From Treponema sp. (GTDB lineage Bacteria; Spirochaetota; Spirochaetia; Treponematales; Treponemataceae), in assembly GCA_024687165.1 (NCBI GenBank), contig JAILEY010000022.1, positions 1-32,983 on the forward strand: a stretch of DNA of 32,983 nucleotides, given 5' to 3'. Below are positions 14,898 through 22,572 of this stretch, in pieces. The notes beneath the pieces were generated by a model. That model searched no databases, was not told where the DNA came from, and saw nothing but the letters and a program-made list of their open reading frames with translations. The translations under genes and the position numbers were made by a program. Positions within the stretch are counted from its first letter, which is position 1; every line of letters starts with the position of its first letter.

Positions 14898-15832
14898 TTT
14901 TTACCTCGTGAAAGCAGAGAGATAAAGAAAGGAACTCCCATTATTGCCGTTATTGTCCCAACTGGTAATTCTGCAGGATAAATTGCATACCTGGCAATGG
15001 TGTCAGAAATAAGAACAAGAATTGATCCTGTAAGCATTGAAACTGGAAGAAGAATTCGTGCTTTTGGGCTGAAAAGTCGGCGTGTAATATGAGGCGCAAT
15101 TAGTCCTACAAAACCGATTGTTCCTCCTGCACATACAGCTGCAGAAGTTCCAAGAGATCCTGCAATCAAAACAATTATTCTTAATCTGTTGACATTTATT
15201 CCAAGAGAATCAGCTGTAGTTTCACCGCAAGTCATCAGGTCCAGACGGCTGATACATGAAAGTTGAAGTATGATAGAAAGAAGTGCGGGCAGGAGAATAA
15301 AATAAAGTTCATTCCATCCACGGCCAGAAAAGCTTCCAAGCATCCAGTAATACATTGATTGAATTTTGCTGCTGTTTGCTGAAAGTAAAATTGAAGTAAG
15401 TGCAGAATATAAAGTTCCTAATGCAGTACCAAATAAAAGCAAATATATAGAAGAAATTGATTCTTTTTTTAGAGAAAGTGTGCTGATTATGATTCCAGAT
15501 AAAAGAGCACCTAAAAAAGCACCTGCGTTTAATACAGAAAGTAGATAAGTTCCTGTTATTCCTGAAATTGCCGTGATAACTGCACCTAAGGTTGCTCCAG
15601 ATGTAATTCCCATGATTCCAGGTTCTGCAAGGGAATTTCTGAAGAACATCTGGAATGTTGAACCGCATAAAGCAAGCACTGAACCTGTTATGATGCAAAG
15701 TAATGTTCGCGGAAGTCTTAAATTTATGATTAAAATTTGAAAAAAGTGTATATCGTCAACTTTAAAGAAAAGTGAAAATAAAACTGAGATAATAAGAATT
15801 AAAATTAAAAATAAAGGTGACAGTTTTTTCAT
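14894..15832 (-). CDS. ABC transporter permease, FecCD/BtuC type
   Basis: A 312-residue membrane permease of the FecCD family with eight to ten hydrophobic segments. Family hallmarks are LRLPRTLLCIITGSVLALCGSTFQMFFRNSLAEPGIMGITSGATLGA near residues 35-80 and the C-terminal GTIGFVGLIAPHITRRL followed by LPVGTITAIMGVPFFISLL. I chose the ATG at 15,832, one base after the upstream gene's stop codon, rather than more distant starts that would overlap the binding-protein gene. There is no Shine-Dalgarno, so coupling to the upstream gene is likely. Partner of the ATPase and binding protein on either side. Confidence 0.93.
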   Translation of the reverse strand: MKKLSPLFLILILIISVLFSLFFKVDDIHFFQILIINLRLPRTLLCIITGSVLALCGSTFQMFFRNSLAEPGIMGITSGATLGAVITAISGITGTYLLSVLNAGAFLGALLSGIIISTLSLKKESISSIYLLLFGTALGTLYSALTSILLSANSSKIQSMYYWMLGSFSGRGWNELYFILLPALLSIILQLSCISRLDLMTCGETTADSLGINVNRLRIIVLIAGSLGTSAAVCAGGTIGFVGLIAPHITRRLFSPKARILLPVSMLTGSILVLISDTIARYAIYPAELPVGTITAIMGVPFFISLLSRGKK

Positions 15833-15833
15833 T

Positions 15834-16688
15834 TTATGGGTACAGATTAATATTCCAAAGCTTTTGAATCTTTTTTGCGAGGTCAGAAGTTGCTTTTCCG
15901 ATTCTTGGTCCCGGACGACAGACAAGAGAAGCATCAACAAAAATTATTCTGTTGTTTTTTACGGCATCAATTGAAGTCCAGCCAGAGCGTTTTTTTAATG
16001 AATCAAATGTAATTCCGTTTTCTTCAGGGATAATAATAACCTGAGGATTTCGTTTTATAATTTCTTCTTCATTTATCATAGGGTATGGTGATTTGAGGTC
16101 GCTGAAAATGTTGCTTCCTCCTGCAAAAACAATTACATTATGCAGAAATGAAGTAGATCCGCATGTCATGTATGGATTATTCATTATTTCAAAATAAACC
16201 TGTTTGTATTCTTCCCATCCCTGAGGGCCGATATCGTCTTGAATTTGACTGATTAATCTGTCACCATTTTCCTGCAAATCTGTCATCTTTGAAATGCATC
16301 GAATTTCGTCGTATAAAGCTTCAAAAGAATAGGGGTCAGAAAGATAAACTTTAACGCCCATATTTTCTAAAGGTTGTTTTAAGAAATCATGCATGCCCTT
16401 TGAGCCGTAAACTAAATCTGGTTTTTTAGAAATGATTGCTTCGATATTAAGGGATTTTCCGTCAAAGCCGCCAACTGAAGGTTTTGATTTTAAAGATTCC
16501 GGGTAATCGCAAAAATCTGTTCGTGCAACAATTAAATTTTCTGCACCAATAGCACAAAGAATTTCAGCTTCTCCCGGGGAAAGACAGACAATGCGTTTTG
16601 GATTTTCATTTGAAGATAAAACTTTCTTTTTTACACAGCCGAAGAGAAGAAGTGGAATCAAAATAATAAAAAACTTTCTGAATTTCAT
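15834..16688 (-). CDS. ABC transporter substrate-binding lipoprotein, BtuF/FecB type
   Basis: A 284-residue lipoprotein. The N-terminus MKFRKFFIILIPLLLFGC gives a basic start, hydrophobic core and lipobox LFGC with lipidation expected at Cys18. The body has the PKRIVCLSPGEAEILCAIGAENLIVARTDFC opening and the KPDLVYGSKG and WTSIDAVKNNRIIFVDASLVCRPGPRI elements of class III (BtuF/FhuD/TroA-like) binding proteins. It is first in the three-gene importer operon. Upstream, TATAAA ends eight bases before the ATG and there is no Shine-Dalgarno, suggesting a leaderless message. The 89-bp gap to ygiQ is too short for a cobalamin riboswitch. Ligand unknown: cobalamin, haem or siderophore. Confidence 0.9.
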   Translation of the reverse strand: MKFRKFFIILIPLLLFGCVKKKVLSSNENPKRIVCLSPGEAEILCAIGAENLIVARTDFCDYPESLKSKPSVGGFDGKSLNIEAIISKKPDLVYGSKGMHDFLKQPLENMGVKVYLSDPYSFEALYDEIRCISKMTDLQENGDRLISQIQDDIGPQGWEEYKQVYFEIMNNPYMTCGSTSFLHNVIVFAGGSNIFSDLKSPYPMINEEEIIKRNPQVIIIPEENGITFDSLKKRSGWTSIDAVKNNRIIFVDASLVCRPGPRIGKATSDLAKKIQKLWNINLYP

Positions 16689-16696
16689 AGGAAGAT

Positions 16697-16725
16697 TTTA
16701 TAATTAAATTTGTATTAGTACAATG
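16697..16725 (-). promoter_or_regulatory. Putative importer-operon promoter, leaderless type
   Basis: Minus strand: TATAAA (plus 16,697-16,702), eight bases before the ATG. The best -35 at 17 bp is a weak CATTGT (plus 16,720-16,725). Confidence 0.4.
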
Positions 16726-16742
16726 AGCAATTATTGTAATCT

Positions 16743-16771
16743 GTGACAAGAACTGATGCCTGTGGTAAAAT
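16743..16771 (+). promoter_or_regulatory. ygiQ promoter, leaderless type
   Basis: GTGACA at 16,743-16,748, 17-bp spacer ending in an extended -10 TGG, then TAAAAT at 16,766-16,771. Six bases separate it from the ATG at 16,778. Confidence 0.6.
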
Positions 16772-16777
16772 ACTTTC

Positions 16778-18571
16778 ATGGATTTTTTGCCCGTTTGTCA
16801 GGAAGATTTAGAGAAGAGACATATTGATCAGCTGGATTTTGTTTTTGTAACTGGAGACGGTTATGTTGATCATCCAAGTTTTGCAGCAGCTCTTTTGGGG
16901 CGTCTTCTTGAAAAACACGGTTACACTGTAGGAATTCTTGCTCAGCCTGACTGGAAAGATGCAGAAAGTTTTAAAGCTCTTGGAAAACCGAAACTTGCAT
17001 TTCTTGTAAGTTCAGGTGCCATGGACAGTATGGTGTGCAATTATACTGCAAACAACAAACCCCGTTCAGAAGATGAATATTCAAATGGCGGAGAAAAAGG
17101 ACACAGACCGGACAGAGCTCTTATTCAATATGTTGGAAAAATTAAGCAGGCGTATAAAGGTGTAAATGTGATTATCGGTGGAATAGAAGCAAGTTTACGC
17201 CGTACAACGCATTACGATTACTGGTCAAATACTGTAAAACATTCAGTTCTTTTAGATTCAAAAGCAGATCTTTTAATGTACGGAATGGGTGAAAAATCGA
17301 TTCTGGAAATTGCAGCACTTTTAAAAGAAGGGAAAAATGCAAGAGAAATTCGCGGAGTCAGAGGTACGTGCTGGTATACAGGAAAAGAAAGTGAAGTTCC
17401 ATCAGATGCAATCCGACTTCCGTCTTTTGAAGAAATAAGTAAAAACACTCCGGAGAGCAAGGAAAAATTTGCACGTTCATATAAAATTCAGGAAGAAAAC
17501 ACAGATGCAATAAATGGAAAAGTTCTTGTTGAGCCGGCTGAATCAAGGTTTGTTGTTCAGGAAAAAGCAAGCCTCCCTTTAACGCGTGAGGAAATGGATG
17601 CAGTTTATGATCTTCCGTTTTTAAGAAAAGAACACCCGATGTATGACAAAGGTATTCCCGCTCTCAAAGAAGTAAAATTCAGTCTTACAAGCTGCAGAGG
17701 ATGTTTTGGTGCCTGCAGTTTTTGCGCAATCACATTTCATCAGGGAAGAAGAATTCAATCAAGAAGTCATGAAAGTCTGATAAAAGAAGCTAAAAGAATG
17801 ACAGAAGATTCTGAGTTTAAGGGATACATTCATGATGTCGGAGGGCCAACTGCAAATTTCCGTTATGATGCCTGTGAAAATCAGAAAAAAAATGGTGCCT
17901 GTAAAAATAAAGACTGCCTAGGAACAAATCCGTGTAAAAATGTAAAGGTTGATCATACAGAGTACGTTGAGCTTTTGAGAAAACTTCGTCAGCTTCCAAA
18001 AGTAAAAAAAGTTTTTATTCGTTCTGGAATCCGTTTTGATTATCTGATGATGGATAAGGATAAAACTTTTTTTGAGGAACTGTGTAAATTTCATATAAGC
18101 GGTCAGCTCAAAGTTGCACCTGAACATGTAAGCAATAAAGTTCTTACTCTGATGAGAAAATCAACTCATGAAGTTTATGAAAAATTTGCGGAAGAATATA
18201 AAAAAACAAATGAACGTCTTGGAATGAAGCAGTATCTTGTTCCGTATTATATTGCAGGTCACCCTGGAGCAGGAATAAAAGAGGCAATAGAAGTTGCTTT
18301 GTATTTAAAGAAAACTGGATTTGTCCCGGATCAGGTTCAGGATTTTTATCCTACGCCTGGAAGTTTAGCAACATGCATGTATTATACAGGGTTGAATCCG
18401 CACAAAGAAATAAATGGAAAGCTTGAAGAAGTATATGTTGCTCGAGGTGCACATGAAAGACGTCTTCAGAGGGCACTTCTGCAGTTCAACAGAAGAGAAA
18501 ATATTCCGCTTGTAAAAGAAGCTCTTCAAAAAGCAGGCAGAATTGATGTTTTTAAAATCCTCATGAAATAA
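16778..18571 (+). CDS. ygiQ: YgiQ-family radical SAM protein
   Basis: A 597-residue member of the YgiQ (UPF0313) radical SAM family, function not established. The [4Fe-4S]-binding motif is Cys309-x3-Cys313-x2-Cys316 within [14 protein letters not shown]. Other hallmarks are the N-terminal cobalamin-like Rossmann segment ([26 protein letters not shown]), [16 protein letters not shown] near 134-149, [16 protein letters not shown] and a second Cys-rich stretch ([14 protein letters not shown]). Length fits the family. The start at 16,778 has no Shine-Dalgarno but is preceded by a well-formed promoter, consistent with a leaderless mRNA. It is divergent from the importer operon and separate from the next gene, which has its own promoter. 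Confidence 0.93.
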   Translation: MDFLPVCQEDLEKRHIDQLDFVFVTGDGYVDHPSFAAALLGRLLEKHGYTVGILAQPDWKDAESFKALGKPKLAFLVSSGAMDSMVCNYTANNKPRSEDEYSNGGEKGHRPDRALIQYVGKIKQAYKGVNVIIGGIEASLRRTTHYDYWSNTVKHSVLLDSKADLLMYGMGEKSILEIAALLKEGKNAREIRGVRGTCWYTGKESEVPSDAIRLPSFEEISKNTPESKEKFARSYKIQEENTDAINGKVLVEPAESRFVVQEKASLPLTREEMDAVYDLPFLRKEHPMYDKGIPALKEVKFSLTSCRGCFGACSFCAITFHQGRRIQSRSHESLIKEAKRMTEDSEFKGYIHDVGGPTANFRYDACENQKKNGACKNKDCLGTNPCKNVKVDHTEYVELLRKLRQLPKVKKVFIRSGIRFDYLMMDKDKTFFEELCKFHISGQLKVAPEHVSNKVLTLMRKSTHEVYEKFAEEYKKTNERLGMKQYLVPYYIAGHPGAGIKEAIEVALYLKKTGFVPDQVQDFYPTPGSLATCMYYTGLNPHKEINGKLEEVYVARGAHERRLQRALLQFNRRENIPLVKEALQKAGRIDVFKILMK

Positions 18572-18606
18572 TTGACTCTGCTTAAGACTATTTAAAGAAA
18601 AAAAAA

Positions 18607-18635
18607 TTGACAGTACGAAAAGGCTCTAATATACT
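18607..18635 (+). promoter_or_regulatory. Promoter of the GGDEF-EAL gene
   Basis: TTGACA at 18,607-18,612, 17-bp spacer, TATACT at 18,630-18,635: the best sigma-70-type match in the window. The predicted leader is about 10 nt and includes the AAAGGA ribosome-binding site. Confidence 0.75.
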
Positions 18636-18652
18636 TTTGTAAAGGAAAAAAG

Positions 18653-20191
18653 ATGTTTAAAAAAAAGCACATCATTGTCACATCCATCATAATTCTCTTT
18701 CTGATAACATTAATAATCAGCACAGGTTTTTTTATATCGTTTCTTGGTGATTCAAACATTGTAAGTTATCTGCAGTCTATAAACAGATTAAGATTTGCAA
18801 TGTACGGGCTTGTTCATATTATAGTTTCACTGCTTGGTCTTTTTGTGATTTTTGCTGTGATGGCTGTTCATGAGTTTAAGAAAACAAGAGAGCTTGAAGT
18901 TTCGCATGCAAAGCTTGAATATCTTGTTGAGCATGATTATCTTACAAAGCTTCCAAATCGATTTAAGTTCCGCACAATGTTTGAAAAGATTTCAGAATCT
19001 GGAAAGGAATTTGCACTCATTCTTTTTGATATTGATGATTTTAAAAATATAAACGACAACAATTCTCATACTTGTGGAGATGAAGTTCTTCGCGTAATTT
19101 CTACACGACTTCTGTTTCTTATGGTTAACGGCATATTTTTTGCATCACGATTTGGTGGAGATGAATTTTTAATTCTTTATACAAACGGTCATCTTGGAGA
19201 AGATTCTGAAGATCTTGCGAAGATTAAAAAAATATTTGATACTCCGATTATTTTTGAAAATAAAAAGATAAATGTTCAGGCAAGCATGGGAATTGTAAAT
19301 TCAGTTCCTGGTGAAAATATTCTGGATAAAATGATTTCAAATGCTGATATTGCTATGTATGAGGCAAAAAAATCAGGAAAAAATAAAATCGTTTTCTTTA
19401 CAAAAGAAATGAAAAATCCGCTTACAAGAACAAATATCGTAAAAATGATTCTTGAAGATGCAATTAAAAATGACGGTATTCGTGTTGTTTATCAGCCGCA
19501 GATTGATGTTGAAACAGGTAAAATTCACGGATATGAAGCATTGATGAGGCTTAAAGATGATATTCTTTTCCCGGCAGAATTTATTCCTGTTGCTGAAGAA
19601 ACCGGTCTTATCGTAAAAATTGATAGAATCCTTACTGAAAAAGTTATTCAGCAGATGGCTCAGTGGCGTGATCATGGAATTCCACTTTATAAAGTAAGTA
19701 TAAATTATTCATATGCACAGATTGAAGATGAAACCTATGTTGATTTTGTTGATGGTCTTTTGAAGCAGTATAAAATCGATCCGGAATACATTGGAATTGA
19801 AGTTACAGAAAGTCTTTTTGCAGGCGTGAATAAAGATAAGGCAATGAAGCTTTTTAATTCTTTTGTTGAGAGGGGAATCACTCTTGCGCTTGATGATTTT
19901 GGAACAGGTTATTCAAGCTTGAGCTATTTAACATATCTTCCGGTTTGTGTTGTTAAGATTGATAAAACGCTTGTTGATAATTATCTGGACAGTGAAAGAG
20001 ACGGATTTATAAAAAATATTGTTCGGCTGGTTCATTCGCTTAAGATGAAGCTTACGGTTGAAGGTGTTGAACAGGAATGGCAGCAGGAAAAATTGAAAGG
20101 ATTTAAATGCGATTATATTCAGGGATATTATTACAGCAAACCGATACCTGGTGAAAAGGTTGAAGGCTTTGTTAAGGAAATGCAGCTGTAA
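18653..20191 (+). CDS. Membrane GGDEF-EAL cyclic-di-GMP enzyme
   Basis: A 512-residue protein predicted to make and/or break cyclic di-GMP. Two membrane helices (about 7-30 and 50-72) flank a short periplasmic loop, then a brief coil leads to the GGDEF domain with HDYLTKLPNR at 94-103, Asp126 in FDIDDF and intact GGDEF at 168-172. The inhibitory RxxD site five residues upstream is absent. The EAL domain keeps EAL at 295-297, Asn351 in INYS, Glu in IEVTE (383-387), DDFGTG at 414-419, Lys435 and EGVE at 470-473, so both activities look possible. AAAGGA precedes the ATG. It has its own strong promoter and a terminator at 20,253-20,285. Confidence 0.93.
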   Translation: MFKKKHIIVTSIIILFLITLIISTGFFISFLGDSNIVSYLQSINRLRFAMYGLVHIIVSLLGLFVIFAVMAVHEFKKTRELEVSHAKLEYLVEHDYLTKLPNRFKFRTMFEKISESGKEFALILFDIDDFKNINDNNSHTCGDEVLRVISTRLLFLMVNGIFFASRFGGDEFLILYTNGHLGEDSEDLAKIKKIFDTPIIFENKKINVQASMGIVNSVPGENILDKMISNADIAMYEAKKSGKNKIVFFTKEMKNPLTRTNIVKMILEDAIKNDGIRVVYQPQIDVETGKIHGYEALMRLKDDILFPAEFIPVAEETGLIVKIDRILTEKVIQQMAQWRDHGIPLYKVSINYSYAQIEDETYVDFVDGLLKQYKIDPEYIGIEVTESLFAGVNKDKAMKLFNSFVERGITLALDDFGTGYSSLSYLTYLPVCVVKIDKTLVDNYLDSERDGFIKNIVRLVHSLKMKLTVEGVEQEWQQEKLKGFKCDYIQGYYYSKPIPGEKVEGFVKEMQL

Positions 20192-20198
20192 TTTTACC

Positions 20199-20227
20199 TT
20201 GAGCATCTGAAGGAATGATGCTATATT
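20199..20227 (+). promoter_or_regulatory. Possible promoter of a short transcript
   Basis: TTGAGC at 20,199-20,204, 17-bp spacer, TATATT at 20,222-20,227, placed after the GGDEF-EAL stop and 25 bp before a rightward terminator. If active it would produce an RNA of about 50 nt. The same DNA contains a small AGCATC/GATGCT hairpin (20,202-20,222). Confidence 0.25.
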
Positions 20228-20252
20228 AAAGGCTCTAAAATAGATTTTTTCT

Positions 20253-20285
20253 CTGTCGTTGCGGGTGGGCAATGGCAGTTTTTTT
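20253..20285 (+). terminator. Intrinsic terminator after the GGDEF-EAL gene
   Basis: CTGTCGTTGC (20,253-20,262) pairs with GCAATGGCAG (20,269-20,278), ten pairs with two G-U wobbles, loop GGGTGG, then seven T. An alternative stem, GTTGCGGG (20,258-20,265) with CCCGCAAC (20,293-20,300), overlaps it. Confidence 0.8.
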
Positions 20286-20317
20286 ATCCTTTCCCGCAAC
20301 AGGTGCTTAAAATAATC

Positions 20318-21259
20318 TTAAAGATTGATTTTATAAACGCTTCCGCAGTTTCTGCAGATAATTTCTACAGGATTCGACAGATTCTTTTTTTCTTCTTCAG
20401 GGAGTGAAGAAATATAGTTTTTGTAGAAATCTTCGTTGCATGGACAATCGAAAATAATATCTCGTTCAACTGCAACAGACGGATTAAATTCGCGGAAAAG
20501 TCCGTAAATTACATCATCAAGTGTGCCTTTTTCGCTGAACCATGTTCCCAAGCTTGGAGCTGCAGAGAATGCATTTTCAACCATCTCAATGAGTTTTGCA
20601 TCGTCCTTAAAATCAGCACTGGAATTTGAGTTTGCGCCTTTTCCTTTTTTACCGCCTGTTTCAGGAAGAACCTGAATAAACATTCCTCCTGCACCTGTTA
20701 CGCGTCCTTTTTTATCCATTAAAATGCTTGTGTTAAATGCAGTGTTAATCTGTTCAGACTGCTGGAAATACCACGCAAGATCTTTTGTGATGTTTTTGTA
20801 AAGAATTTCTACGGAACTTGTCATTGGAACTTTGTCGCCCGGATGAACCTTTGTAATCGTCATTGTTCCGTTTCCAAGAAATGGTGTAAGATCCCAACTT
20901 TCAAGCGGCTTATCAATCGGAATATGATCTTCAAAAATATATCCGCGGACATAGCCTGAAGAATCTGCTTCCACACTGAATCCTTTTGCAGGTCCATCAA
21001 CCTCATACTGCCAGTTTAAATGTTCCTGACCTTTCATTGTTGGAATCATGAGGGCTGCACAAAGACTTGCCTGTCCCAGAACCATTGTCTCAAGAATCCC
21101 AAGATTATGTTGTGCGCGCATCTGATTTATAAATGATGTTCCGTGGAAAAGTGCACCGCGTACACGACCATCTGCCATTGTAAAAATTGCCATTTTGTCT
21201 TTTACAAGAGAATTAATGTGTTCTAAGAGTTCTTTATCTTGAATCTGTGCTTTAATCAT
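20318..21259 (-). CDS. hslO: Redox-regulated chaperone Hsp33
   Basis: A 313-residue holdase chaperone that becomes active on oxidation. The zinc-binding switch is complete: Cys272-x-Cys274 (CPCNEDFY) and Cys302-x2-Cys305 (ICRNCG). The N-terminal domain has FTMADGRVRGALFHGTS and LGQASLCAALMIPTMKG, typical of Hsp33. A short Gly/Lys/Ser insert (TGGKKGKGANSNSSAD) at 201-216 is unusual. I chose the ATG at 21,259 (MIKAQIQDKEL): the open frame extends upstream to 21,430 but would run over the DUF763 promoter. A TATATT seven bases upstream with a 17-bp-spaced ATGACA and no Shine-Dalgarno suggests a leaderless message. Confidence 0.93.
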   Translation of the reverse strand: MIKAQIQDKELLEHINSLVKDKMAIFTMADGRVRGALFHGTSFINQMRAQHNLGILETMVLGQASLCAALMIPTMKGQEHLNWQYEVDGPAKGFSVEADSSGYVRGYIFEDHIPIDKPLESWDLTPFLGNGTMTITKVHPGDKVPMTSSVEILYKNITKDLAWYFQQSEQINTAFNTSILMDKKGRVTGAGGMFIQVLPETGGKKGKGANSNSSADFKDDAKLIEMVENAFSAAPSLGTWFSEKGTLDDVIYGLFREFNPSVAVERDIIFDCPCNEDFYKNYISSLPEEEKKNLSNPVEIICRNCGSVYKINL

Positions 21260-21266
21260 GTGAGTA

Positions 21267-21295
21267 AATATAATGAATTTAAGTTTTTTTGTCAT
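21267..21295 (-). promoter_or_regulatory. hslO promoter, leaderless type
   Basis: Minus strand: ATGACA (plus 21,290-21,295), 17-bp spacer, TATATT (plus 21,267-21,272), seven bases to the ATG. It overlaps the divergent DUF763 promoter. Confidence 0.6.
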
Positions 21296-21297
21296 TG

Positions 21298-21306
21298 TGG
21301 TATAAT
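21298..21306 (+). promoter_or_regulatory. DUF763 promoter (extended -10), leaderless type
   Basis: TGG directly before a perfect TATAAT (21,301-21,306), seven bases before the ATG at 21,314. The -35 position holds only TTTAAG, consistent with an extended -10 promoter. The block TGTGGTAWAAT is shared with the ygiQ promoter. Confidence 0.6.
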
Positions 21307-21313
21307 TTTGAAA

Positions 21314-22552
21314 ATGCTTAAACGTACAGGGCATGCGGATTTGCCGCTTCATACCGGGACTGTACCGGTGTGGCTTGCAGACAGAATGCGCGACTTGGGA
21401 ACATTGATTGTAGAGTCTCTTCTGATACAATACGGCAAGAAAGAAGTTTTACGTCGTTTGAGTGATCCGTTGTGGTTTCAGTCACTTGGTGCGGTTCTTG
21501 GAATGGACTGGCATTCAAGCGGTATTACGACAAGCGTGATGTATGCCCTTAAGCGCGGTATAAATGCACGGGCTCGGGAATTCGGTCTTTGTGTCTGTGG
21601 TGGCCGCGGTAAATATTCAAGAAAAACTCCGGATGAACTTTTATATCTTGCAGATGCAACCGGCATGGACGGAGATAATCTGGTAAGGACAAGTAAGCTT
21701 GTTGCAAAGGTAGACAGTACTGCTGTTCAGGATGGATTTCAGCTTTATATGCATAATTTTGTGCTGAGTGATGAAGGGGACTGGACTGTCGTTCAACAGG
21801 GAATGAATGCACAGACAAAAACTGCACGAAGATATCACTGGAGCAGTGAAAATTTAAAATCTTTTGTGGAAACTCCGCATACAGGTATTACAGGTGAGCA
21901 GCAGGAATATATTTTAAATTTAACGGATAGTGAGGCAAAAAAAACTCGAAGCGGAATTCTTGTTCTTTCAAAAGAAAATCCTGATAAAGTGATGAAGGAA
22001 GTTGCCCTGATTAAAGATTGTGCGGAAAAAGAAAAAGGCATAGTTATGAAGGATATGGGTACAGAAAGAAATATTATTTTGCCTTCACATCATGAGGTTC
22101 GCGCAGAAGATGTTGATTTGAAAAGGCTTGGTGGAGTGCTAGCAACGGCCTATGCGAGTGATCCCTTAGATTTTGAAAGTCTTTTGCTTACTCCAGGGCT
22201 TGGTCCGCGTACTTTGCAGTCGCTAACGCTCGTTAGTGAGATTATAAATGGCACACCATCGAGATTTAAGGACCCTGCAAGATATAGTTTTGCACATGGA
22301 GGAAAAGACGGACATCCATTTCCAGTGCCGCTTAAAGTGTATGATGAAAGCATACGTGTGTTAGGTAGTGCGATAGAAAGATCAAAGCTTGGATATAAAG
22401 ATAAAAGCGATTGTATAAACAGGTTGCATAAAACAGCTCTTGAAATAGAGCGAAACTGTCAACCGATGGCGGATTTTGATAAAACTATTGAACGTGAGCG
22501 TAAATATTCAGCTGAATGGGGCGGAAAAACAGTTGGAGGAAGTATTAACTAA
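21314..22552 (+). CDS. DUF763 family protein, function unknown
   Basis: A 412-residue protein with the DUF763 signature: start KRTGHADLPLHTG, then SGITTSVMYALKRG, CVCGGRGKYSRKTP and YMHNFVLSDEGDWTVVQQGM. Near the C-terminus, LLTPGLGPRTLQSLTLVSEI (about 291-310) looks like a helix-hairpin-helix, and FAHGGKDGHPFPVP follows, so nucleic-acid binding is plausible but unproven. I chose the ATG at 21,314; the open frame upstream overlaps the promoter. Its base composition is visibly richer in G+C (about 50% in lines I counted) than the genes on either side (about one third), which may reflect transfer. Its stop codon lies inside a 16-bp palindrome 20 bp before a histidine-kinase gene. Confidence 0.85.
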   Translation: MLKRTGHADLPLHTGTVPVWLADRMRDLGTLIVESLLIQYGKKEVLRRLSDPLWFQSLGAVLGMDWHSSGITTSVMYALKRGINARAREFGLCVCGGRGKYSRKTPDELLYLADATGMDGDNLVRTSKLVAKVDSTAVQDGFQLYMHNFVLSDEGDWTVVQQGMNAQTKTARRYHWSSENLKSFVETPHTGITGEQQEYILNLTDSEAKKTRSGILVLSKENPDKVMKEVALIKDCAEKEKGIVMKDMGTERNIILPSHHEVRAEDVDLKRLGGVLATAYASDPLDFESLLLTPGLGPRTLQSLTLVSEIINGTPSRFKDPARYSFAHGGKDGHPFPVPLKVYDESIRVLGSAIERSKLGYKDKSDCINRLHKTALEIERNCQPMADFDKTIERERKYSAEWGGKTVGGSIN

Positions 22553-22561
22553 CGTTAGTTA
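22546..22561. promoter_or_regulatory. 16-bp perfect palindrome at the DUF763-kinase junction
   Basis: TAACTAACGTTAGTTA covers the DUF763 stop codon and touches the kinase ribosome-binding site (AGGGG, from 22,561). A related CTAACG-CT-CGTTAG hairpin lies inside DUF763 at 22,223-22,236. No T-run follows, so it is more likely an operator or RNA hairpin than a terminator. Confidence 0.4.
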
Positions 22562-22572
22562 GGGGTAAAATA

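Noticed and set aside
16689..16777. Cobalamin or other riboswitch upstream of the BtuF-type importer
   Set aside because: The gap to the divergent ygiQ gene is 89 bp and is filled by two promoters; there is no room for a cobalamin aptamer.
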